The notes under the pieces were generated by a model. It saw nothing but the letters and a program-made list of their open reading frames with translations, searched no databases and had not been told where the DNA came from. A stretch of DNA of 64,000 nucleotides from Leuctra nigra (lineage: Eukaryota > Arthropoda > Insecta > Plecoptera > Leuctridae): contig OW203761.1 in the NCBI GenBank assembly GCA_934045905.1, positions 36,787,321-36,851,320 on the forward strand, read 5' to 3'. This document shows positions 43,101 to 55,100 of the stretch, in pieces. The position numbers were made by a program, and so were the translations under genes. Position 1 is the first letter of the stretch. The number at the start of each line of letters is the position of its first letter.

Positions 43101-46100
43101 GTGAATGAGAAAAACCAGAGCTTCACCTTTTTAGTGGTTAACGTCGTACTGACCTGAAACTAGGCTAATTACGACACATGATTGCGAGGACGATTGGAAG
43201 ATAATGACGAAGAATGGGTGTGGATGGACGGTTGGAAGGAAAAGGTTGGCCTATAAGTAGGGAACCTCCCCGGCATCATCCTCTGGACTGAAGAAAAACA
43301 CAAAAAAGTTATAGGACGTAGGGTCGCGGGAATCGAACTCGGGACCTCCAACGAGCATGTCCTTGCCGTTTCTTCTGTCGCGACCACGACATAATCACGA
43401 GTCCTGGATGGATGGAGGAGGATCTAGGATGTACGGAGTCCGGACGGACGGACGGACGGACGGACGGAAGGACGGACGGACGGAAGGACGGACCAGGAAC
43501 TACCGGCCAGTGCGATGCGTGTCCTGGATGTATGGGGGAGGATCTAGATTCAAGGATGTATGGAGTCCGGACGGACGGACGGACGGACCAGGAACTACCG
43601 GCCAGTGCGATATGCGTGACTGCGTGAACGAGAAAAGCCAGAGCAGTTGCGACATTTCGTCTTCTCGTCGGCTGTCACGCTTCCGGGCAGCTCATTTTAA
43701 TAATCTCTATACTCAAGAGTCTATTTTACTAACCCATGTAATCAAGATAACAGCATTTTCATTCAGATTCGACCTAATTTTCCAGCCATTATTCCTGATT
43801 AGATTATAAACCTCGTAAGCAGATTCTATTCACGATCTATAGCGACAAAACCCCACATTAAAAAGGCGGAAGTTTGGACAGAGCCACGCGCAGAAAGGAC
43901 GATATTTATTTATGACATTTTTTCGAGAGGTCGTCAAATTACACAGCACTTCAAGAACACGACGCGAACCTAGAATTAGATTACGTAATGAAATATTCGC
44001 ATCCCGGAAGACGGAAATGCGCCCCAATAATTGACAAATTCGTGATAATAAAAGTACGGAAGTAGTAATTCATAAATTCAAAAGTAAACACTGATGCCCC
44101 AGAGAGCAGACAATGTTTTTACTACCCTTCCGTTACGAAACTCATAGCGGCGCGGTTTGCGACGCATAAAACACGGTTGCCCAACCGCACGATACGGACA
44201 TTAAAATTATGGCATAAATATTCATCTCTGGCAAGCCACATCGACATGAACATCGCCGTTATTCGGAGCAATTGTAATGAGCTATTTCCAATCGCATTGA
44301 CAACGAGACGAAATTAGCGATATCCTGGTCAAGAAGATAATTAGGTCGCGCAAACAAGTTGTAATTATAAGACTGAGTAAGACATCCACTATGGTATTAC
44401 TACATTCGGCAATCGCTACGTCTTCGCAACTGGTAAGTGGCAAATGAGGTTTCCAGCTGATTGTGATCCGTCCATTGAGATGGTAATAAAAAGTTGACGT
44501 GCCGGTTGCGATCTGACTTTGCCGAATCTTCGTAGCGAATCTTTTGATTGCGACATTATGATGTGTCTTCTGAGTATTGTATCATTATTCACTATTTATT
44601 GAATCAGTCACTCAAACAGATCCGGCCAGAGATATCTTGAATTGAATAAATTATTAAGAGATGTTCCGAGTATGAGGAGACGTTCTAAGCAAAAAGGTAA
44701 ACGTAGAATGACATGACAGTTGTTAATGACGCACGCACAATTATTCAACCGATAAATAATATTAGGAACAGGAGGTAACATACTATTACCATCGGAGATA
44801 TGAAAACGTATCGATTTTACCTCCATTCGCTGCGTGATATTTCTGCATAATAAATGTCAACTACGCGGAATAATTCGCAATGAGACAAAGCCATTTATAT
44901 TATTATTTCAAAGCCCCAGGCATGCGCTCACAAAGCACTGTTTCCACTAATTCCAACTCCAGGTTTGTAAACATTAAACACCTGAAGCGTCCAGTTTATT
45001 CCACCTGCTTTGTTATTGTTCCATCAGGTTATCAATCCCAGCTTATAATGAAATAATTAAACACATCTATTATTAGAACTCGAAATATCACAACAGAAGA
45101 GTTAAATAACAGTTTGTGTTTTTCTAGTTTTACAATTTAAATATCAAACTACCTACTTTTCTCAAAAATTATCAACACAAAAATGAAGTTAATACGGGAC
45201 TCAAAGCCTGAATTACACGGTTCAAGTTTCCTTGAAGGGGTTGAATTCAACACTTGATTTCAAGGAATCTTGAAGGAGAATTTAAACGATTTATTGTTTA
45301 TTGTTGATTATTGTTGATTGAAGTTGCGGTGAAATTAACAATTTGTTGAAGTATTTCAAGACTTGAAGGAAAATAGGACATGTTCTAATTGAAAAGGCTG
45401 AAGAGATTTCAATATTTTCATTTAGACGATCCAAGTCTTGAATTCAACCCCCTTGAAAGGGTTGAATTCAAGGAAACTTGAATCGTGTAATTCAGCCATT
45501 AGACATGTTAATGTTTATCATATTCAATTTCTAAGAGAGCACGCGTCTCCTATTAAATAATCGAACGCATTAATCACGCGTGACAGTGTTGTTGTTGCGA
45601 GAGTGTGACCTGCTATTATGAACCCGTGTCAACACAGCTTGTTTATCTCGTCGGCAAGATGCTGCACAGATGAAGGCCAAGCACATCAATGTTTGCTCGC
45701 AATCGTGAGGCGAAATATGAAACTGCCGACAGATGGCTTTTCTTATCGGCCAGATGCGAAGCGGCAAAAACTTCATCGCCAAGCGAAATGTGACAGAAAA
45801 AAACAAAGAATGCTCGGTAAAAACAGCGGCGGCGTCAAAATAATAGCTATTGATGTGACAGTTCATCTTTCTGCAATTCATGCACGCTTTTGGATTATTT
45901 TCTATAATGTCATCATACAATATTATTTAGGTCTGTATTTCAGGAAAGAGCAACTTATTTTACACAGAAGAGTGCATGACGAAAAGTATCCGCGAACAAT
46001 AATTGGATAATGAAAATCACGAAACAGCTAATTTAATTGAAATAAAAATGTTTTTTTCCATAAACAGTTGTCAATATGCATTGCATTGCAACAACACAAA

Positions 46101-49100
46101 ATTACGTATCAATTCCTAAACAAGCGCGGAAGAAGGAAATACACCTCCTCGGCCTCACATTTCCTACATGACTATGAGTCTTACCGAGTCATTGTGCGGC
46201 GAACAATCGCTCGCTAAATCCCAAGGATTATCGCAACCATCTCGCGAGCCAGGTGGCCGATACGATACGTAATCGCGATCCGAGACACGCGGTGATCGAT
46301 GTCTTATCACGTGACATCGTCCTCCTCGCAGGATAAGACGCCGAGGGCGTGAGTTCGCAGGTGATAGCGACAGTAATGCGCGTTGCATGCCTCAGGCAGG
46401 TTTTACACTCGCATTAAACAAATTTAATCGCCTTTTTACGAGAATCGTTAAGACTTTTAAAATATGTATATGTGTCATTTAAACTAGTGGTTAAAACGAG
46501 ATGGTTTTTAAATTTTAACGAATTAAATATTTGAGGAGAAAATAACGAACAGTTCTTTCTCAACATAACTACGACCAGTCAAGATGTTTTTACCTGATAA
46601 AATCGGCCTGCAGTTAGCTAAAACAGCGATGTAATATCAACTAGTTGAAACTCAAAGTCATCAATCCACCGTGCTGCTCCGTTAAACACCTAACATAATG
46701 TCTTCTGTTCTGCGTTTGATGAAAACCAACCAACGTGAGTTCATCTTGCACGTAGCTGAAGCGAAGAAGAACATTGTTGACCACAACCCTGGCCAGTCGG
46801 GTCCATGCAGCCGCTGTAATTATACACACATCAGGAGTAAAGTTGCAAGGTTTCCTCGCTCGGGTGGCCACATCACTGGGAATACACGCATCGAAAGCGA
46901 TCACAACTCTGCACGGTGCAGTACCAGTCGCCATGAAGGCCATTTACTCGATTCTTTCAAGTGCACCTTCACTTTTACCAATCATTTTCATAATTGCCTA
47001 TACATATTTTCTATAGGTAATAGTGATCTGATGCATGCATAATGTAATTTGAGGTGTTGCCAATTTATTTTGGTGATTTCTTATAATTAGCTTTCGAGGT
47101 TGAAGTAAAAAAAAATAATACGCTAGAGGTAAAACATGGCTTCACCATTTCTGGAGCCTAATTTACAGTATACAACACACAAAAACTCGCTGGTAATCCG
47201 TGTTGATGGCCGTGCAAGAAAATTCCCCGGCTGGATTTGTGATGATGAATTCCACTCGTTATAGTCGCCGTATTCATATGGACATGCGAGCATTAGGCCA
47301 GTGACACCCAGGCCTGAGCGCAACTCATTTCAGAAATCACAGCAATGAATGACGCGGCAAAAAATCACAACACCGCGCAGCGATGTGGGCAGATATGCAA
47401 ATTGAGTAACAGATTTTAAAATCACTGTCACTTAAGAATGTGTATAATTAATTTGTATAATTAACTTATATGAAGTAGACAACAAACTCGTTCTGTTGTC
47501 ATTGAGTGTGACAGTAGTTTTTATCCGCATTTCGAAACCCATATTCAAATACCAAAACGGAAATTTCAACACGAACGAAAAAATTAATCTCGACTTTTTA
47601 ATTATCAAGACATAAAATAACGAAGTCCGAATTGCATCAGCGTTAATATTCCTAACAATTAGCAACTTTCCCCTCGCCTGGGAATATGCAGTGGCAACAA
47701 AGCACACTGGTTACATCATGGCGACGCATGGTATATCGGCCTATATCCACCAGCACTAGAGGCGGCGGTGACTCGGTTGCATCGGCAATCAGCCAGCCAG
47801 ATAATTATCTTGTACAGTGTTCTACATGGTGACTCCGAGTTGCGTCGACGAGGGGCATTGCGCCTTGAGCGAAGACAAAACCGCCGCAGGACGGCGTGGT
47901 GAATGATTGCTGTGGATGGCCGGCAAAGTATACCTGTGCATTTCGATTCGAAATAGCGTACGAGTCTTGTTTCCTGGACGCAGGGAAGTGTTCCGCTAGC
48001 CAACCAATACACTGAACCACCACCAATATTTAATATTTTAATAGCTGCATGATACTGTAGGGTGGACTGACGCGCTAAATTCAAATCGCAAATTACTAAA
48101 CTTTGGAATTGAACGCTTCCATACAAGTTCTACCGATTCTTTGATAATTATTATTGTAAACATTTAAATAGGTTGGTACCTATACAGACCTACAACTACT
48201 ATAGACTTACTAGCAAGTAAATTTTTCTGTGATTGTTTTCTACCCATAAGGATTTTCGAATGACCATGTAGCCACAGCTTTTTCATTGCTTTGGGTGCTT
48301 CCGTATACCTACTGTATTTATTTTGAGATTTTACTCATACAAATCCTTCATATTGTGTATAGGTACATTGTAATTCAAAGTCTGGGAGGTCCTAATAGGC
48401 AGAGTTTTATGGTAGTTAAAATAAAACAATAAAATCACTTTTAATAACAATAATCTGAAAGTCAAGCTACGCGTGTGTGACGATTTCACTTCCTTGTATT
48501 GAATTTAACACTCTCGGCCAGTGCCAATGTTAAGTTTAATTATTTTCATAATGAAATCGCATAACGCGCATTGAAAATAATGGCTTTGAATAATTTCTTG
48601 GTAACAAATATCAATTAATTTAACCTTCTTCTCGAACAATAACGAAACAGTTCTAGGAAAGGAAGGAGGTAATTGGACATCTCCTTGTGCGAAAGAAGTC
48701 GATCAGACACTACCTAACTGAAGGATAAGGCGGGGGGAGGGGGTGATAAGTACGCATATTATGCTTTCCATGTCCGGAAAATTGCGCATGTATAACATTA
48801 TCGACATTTAGATTTGAAAGTGCCAAATTTTTCTTGCGCTGAGTTTTGATTCAATGACTCTCTCTTAACATTTTCAAAAGTTGTGAATACACCAAGTCAA
48901 GAAGTTTACTAAAAATAAATAGGAAGGTAATAAAACATTAAGCCATCTGTTCAAACCACCGCGAGTACTCGGAACTGTTTACATGGAACGGCTCATTAAC
49001 CTGTTTCGAGCAATAACAGATCCACCGAAGACGAAGACGCCTGCCAAAAAAGTCGAATGGAGTTGTTCAATTTGGCACCGCATAACCCCGCCAATCTTCC

Positions 49101-52100
49101 ACATCCATCTCGGGGCATCGCCTTAGTTATTCATACACGTCCACGTCTGCACGTCCATGCATAATAAATCGCACGTAGATCGATCACGGCGCGGCTTAGG
49201 GCAGCGTCGCGGCGTCTACCATAACCCCGCCAATCTTCCACATCCATCTCGGGGCATCGCCTTAGTTATTCATACACGTCCACGTCTGCACGTCCATGCA
49301 TAATAAATCGCACGTAGATCGATCACGGCGCGGCTTAGGGCAGCGTCGCGGCGTCTACCATAACCCCGCCAATCTTCCACATCCATCTCGGGGCATCGCC
49401 TTAGTTATTCATACACGTCCACGTCTGCACGTCCATGCATAATAAATCGCACGTAGATCGATCACGGCGCGGCTTAGGGCAGCGTCGCGGCGTCTACCAT
49501 AACCCCGCCAATCTTCCACATCCATCTCGGGGCATCGCCTTAGTTATTCATACACGTCCACGTCTGCACGTCCATGCATAATAAATCGCACGTAGATCGA
49601 TCACGGCGCGGCTTAGGGCAGCGTCGCGGCGTCTACCATAACCCCGCCAATCTTCCACATCCATCTCGGGGCATCGCCTTAATTATTCATACACGTCCAC
49701 GTCTGCACGTCCATGCATAATAAATCGCACGTAGATCGATCACGGCGCGGCTTAGGGCAGCGTCGCGGCGTCTACCATAACCCCGCCAATCTTCCACATC
49801 CATCTCGGGGCATCGCCTTAGTTATTCATACACGTCCACGTCTGCACGTCCATGCATAATAAATCGCACGTAGATCGATCACGGCGCGGCTTAGGGCAGC
49901 GTCGCGGCGTCTACCATAACCCCGCCAATCTTCCACATCCATCTCGGGGCATCGCCTTAGTTATTCATACACGTCCACGTCTGCACGTCCATGCATAATA
50001 AATCGCACGTAGATCGATCACGGCGCGGCTTAGGGCAGCGTCGCGGCGTCTACCATAACCCCGCCAATCTTCCACATCCATCTCGGGGCATCGCCTTAGT
50101 TATTCATACACGTCCACGTCTGCACGTCCATGCATAATAAATCGCACGTAGATCGATCACGGCGCGGCTTAGGGCAGCGTCGCGGCGTCTACCATAACCC
50201 CGCCAATCTTCCACATCCATCTCGGGGCATCGCCTTAGTTATTCATACACGTCCACGTCTGCACGTCCATGCATAATAAATCGCACGTAGATCGATCACG
50301 GCGCGGCTTAGGGCAGCGTCGCGGCGTCTACCATAACCCCGCCAATCTTCCACATCCATCTCGGGGCATCGCCTTAGTTATTCATACACGTCCACGTCTG
50401 CACGTCCATGCATAATAAATCGCACGTAGATCGATCACGGCGCGGCTTAGGGCAGCGTCGCGGCGTCTACCATAACCCCGCCAATCTTCCACATCCATCT
50501 CGGGGCATCGCCTTAGTTATTCATACACGTCCACGTCTGCACGTCCATGCATAATAAATCGCACGTAGATCGATCACGGCGCGGCTTAGGGCAGCGTCGC
50601 GGCGTCTACCATAACCCCGCCAATCTTCCACATCCATCTCGGGGCATCGCCTTAGTTATTCATACACGTCCACGTCTGCACGTCCATGCATAATAAATCG
50701 CACGTAGATCGATCACGGCGCGGCTTAGGGCAGCGTCGCGGCGTCTACCATAACCCCGCCAATCTTCCACATCCATCTCGGGGCATCGCCTTAGTTATTC
50801 ATACACGTCCACGTCTGCACGTCCATGCATAATAAATCGCACGTAGATCGATCACGGCGCGGCTTAGGGCAGCGTCGCGGCGTCTACCATAACCCCGCCA
50901 ATCTTCCACATCCATCTCGGGGCATCGCCTTAGTTATTCATACACGTCCACGTCTGCACGTCCATGCATAATAAATCGCACGTAGATCGATCACGGCGCG
51001 GCTTAGGGCAGCGTCGCGGCGTCTACCATAACCCCGCCAATCTTCCACATCCATCTCGGGGCATCGCCTTAGTTATTCATACACGTCCACGTCTGCACGT
51101 CCATGCATAATAAATCGCACGTAGATCGATCACGGCGCGGCTTAGGGCAGCGTCGCGGCGTCTACCATAACCCCGCCAATCTTCCACATCCATCTCGGGG
51201 CATCGCCTTAGTTATTCATACACGTCCACGTCTGCACGTCCATGCATAATAAATCGCAAGTAGATCGATCACGGCGCGGCTTAGGGCAGCGTCGCGGCGT
51301 CTACCATAACCCCGCCAATCTTCCACATCCATCTCGGGGCATCGCCTTAGTTATTCATACACGTCCACGTCTGCACGTCCATGCATAATAAATCGCACGT
51401 AGATCGATCACGGCGCGGCTTAGGGCAGCGTCGCGGCGTCTACCATAACCCCGCCAATCTTCCACATCCATCTCGGGGCATCGCCTTAGTTATTCATACA
51501 CGTCCACGTCTGCACGTCCATGCATAATAAATCGCACGTAGATCGATCACGGCGCGGCTTAGGGCAGCGTCGCGGCGTCTACCATAACCCCGCCAATCTT
51601 CCACATCCATCTCGGGGCATCGCCTTAGTTATTCATACACGTCCACGTCTGCACGTCCATGCATAATAAATCGCAAGTAGATCGATCACGGCGCGGCTTA
51701 GGGCAGCGTCGCGGCGTCTACCATAACCCCGCCAATCTTCCACATCCATCTCGGGGCATCGCCTTAGTTATTCATACACGTCCACGTCTGCACGTCCATG
51801 CATAATAAATCGCACGTAGATCGATCACGGCGCGGCTTAGGGCAGCGTCGCGGCGTCTACCATAACCCCGCCAATCTTCCACATCCATCTCGGGGCATCG
51901 CCTTAGTTATTCATACACGTCCACGTCTGCACGTCCATGCATAATAAATCGCACGTAGATCGATCACGGCGCGGCTTAGGGCAGCGTCGCGGCGTCTACC
52001 ATAACCCCGCCAATCTTCCACATCCATCTCGGGGCATCGCCTTAGTTATTCATACACGTCCACGTCTGCACGTCCATGCATAATAAATCGCACGTAGATC

Positions 52101-55100
52101 GATCACGGCGCGGCTTAGGGCAGCGTCGCGGCGTCTACCCACACACGACGTCGACGTCCCGACGTCATCGACCGCCCGCATAAACTAGACTTAGGCGAAG
52201 ACATAAAAAAAAGTGACACCGACGTTTTTATGTCAGGACTCGCGACTACGTGATCCTGTATTTACTAGGATCTAGGTTAAATTCGAGTTGGAAGATCGTG
52301 AAAAAAATCAATTTACGGCGTCGGTTCGCGATCTATAAAGCTCCCCTAAGCTGTGGTGATAAATAACGCATACAAAGTGCATTAGAGAGGGTTTGTCAAC
52401 TGTCACGTGACTACGCCCGGGGATAAGTCGTGTAATGCAGCCCGGCTTTTTGTCGCATTCAATAGCTGCAAGCGGAAGACAAAAGAGAACTTTCATAGCA
52501 AGACAGTTGGAGTAACGTCGATTTTTATTACGACGCCTGGTAGGTTGTTTATTATGGTCGGGTAGGACAAACTTTGGATTAAGTTAACTATTGATAGTTA
52601 GTGGAAATTAGTGAATCGTAATGGCTGTGAAATTCGCACCAGCTTGATTAATTGGTTAACTGCCCAATAACTATCGATAGTTAGCTAATCCAAAGTTGGT
52701 CCAACCCGGCCTAAGAAAACAAATTCTATATTTTAGACTGGATTGGTGTAGTATGAACGATATTCCCGACAAATTACAAAACTTATATACTTTGTAAGTT
52801 GTATAACTTCCTAAATAAAGAAGATAGCGTTAAAAAAATGCCAAAAAGTACCTAGCTGATAAAGTGAATGTCGTTTAAAAGTTCTTTTTAGGAGAAAAAA
52901 ATCAAAAAGTTATAATAATAACCGTGTGGTCATGTAATATAACCTAGTCGAAATATTACACTAATAATGTAGTGTAATAATAGTCGACGGAGCCAATTAT
53001 ATTATTACTCCAATCCAGAACACAACAATTTCTTATATCAAGACACGTGATTGTAATTGCAAGTATCCGACTTCATTGAAGCGTCAAAAGAATCCCCCGG
53101 AGCCAATCACATCAAAGATACGGATTAATCTTCCCATCCTCCCCGCATCCACATAGCTCTGCATTGTTGAAGGTCTGATTGGATCCTAACAGTGCTCGCA
53201 ATGCATCGTGGGCAGAATCATTACCCGTCAACCGAAGGCTCGTCTGGCAGTCTTCAGGCCTCAAGGCTTACATAATGATCGCAGCGAGCCATTGACATCG
53301 TCGAATAAGGCGAAAGTACGTCGACGATCGCCGCATTAGGCCGACCTATTTAGCACCGCGATTCGATTTGTTTTCTATATGGCCAGCCTCCGCGTTCAAG
53401 AACCAAATGAGAAGCTTCGCCGTATACAAGTGGACTCATTCATACTCGCTAGAGCAGCGGTCGCCAACCGGTGGTCCCCGGACCACTGGTGGTCCGCGAG
53501 ATAATCTTGGTGGTCCGCAGAGAAATTTGGAAGTTTACTTTAAAGTTTCCATGCAATTTATTTAATTTAGAAAAATATCAATCCAATACAAATGTACTGA
53601 ATTCGGACATGTTTCACTAGCACTATAATGAAAATATGATCAGTTTCCGAGTATTTTTCCAAACCCTAAGAGTCATTTTAAACTCTTTTTCTCGAAATAA
53701 AAGTTGGCTGAAAACGCGTAGAAAAGTGCCAAATGACTTCCTGAAAACAAAATTTTTCCGGGGCTTAGCGCCCCGGACCCGCTTGGTACTGGGGGGCCCT
53801 CCCCCCAAACCCCCCATTGTCTCCCTCATCAATCGTATTTCCCGGCATACTTATTTCACGCACTTGAGTGGTCCGCGAGATATAAAATTGTCAAAAGTGG
53901 TCCACGAGGTTCAAAAGGTTGGCGACCGCTGCGCTAGAGGACCACGCCGAAACTTTTAGAATACGAATGTGCGGTTGCGAAATGGAGGCTTGATTAGAAT
54001 TAGTAATACACTTCACTTACTTTTTGCTATTTAGGTCTCTGTCCTTTTAGAGGATTCTTTTAATTAAAACGATGGGGGTCACTTCACGAAAGTCGACTGT
54101 GTGTGTATTGTTATAGGACGAGTGAAAAGTTGTCGCTTCTAAATTGGACTTCGATCGAGCTCAATATGTGACGCGTTCAAACATTTGATTTAGAGACACC
54201 AAACTCGGAACTTTCTTGTTAAAATTATATAGTTTCTCGTTTCAAACAGGTTCCGAATAGAAGAACAGTAGAAAAACTCACAATTTCCATGTCGAACTGC
54301 AAATGATCGTCACCGGGAATAATCTCACTCATTACTTGTGTTAAAAGCACGCCCTAATCACATATCACAGTCACACTCTGGGAAAGCGCCGTGGCAATTA
54401 TTATATCTGGTTCGATTCTCAGAACCGATCACGTTGTTGTTCTCGCGCACAAGTAGTAAAAATGGAACCGAGAAAACGACTTTAATTGATAATTACTCTA
54501 TCAAGAGCTCACTATTTTACATCACAAAGCGAATGAAACATGCTGAGCGAATGCAACAACTGAAATGTGGAGTTATCTCGACTACACCGATACACTGACT
54601 GGCAGTCAATACCGAACGCATCTGATTCAGAAGGCCTTGCTGATAACAGAAGAGTAAATACATGTTTCTAGGAGTCGGGTTTTATCAGACAGAAAGCACA
54701 CAAAAAACATTCTAACTGCGAACATCTTATGATGATTCACTGATGAGTTATGCGATTATAATGAGTAAATTAGGATTTCCTTAATTGAGAACATTTAGTA
54801 CGGATTAGAGGACGCTTCCGTGAATAGATAGTCGATTCGAAGAGGCAATTACAATTATAAACTGCGTCTTGAAATGTAAAACGAGACGAATTAAGGCACA
54901 AAGAGAAGCCAAGTGACGGTTTCTGATGCAAACGATGTGGAATTGCAGGCAAAGTTTGACGACACCTTGAATCAAAGAGAATACCAAGAATCCATGGATC
55001 TGCAGTGAAGCTTTTAATTTCGATACGCTTCACCAAAACCCACACTCCTTTGAGAAGTCTGTTGACATGAAAGTGACAAATTAACAAATGCAGTCTCAAA

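Noticed and set aside
46641..47042. Overlapping ORFs on both strands with protein-like composition
   Set aside because: No recognisable family and no convincing splice sites. Left unannotated.
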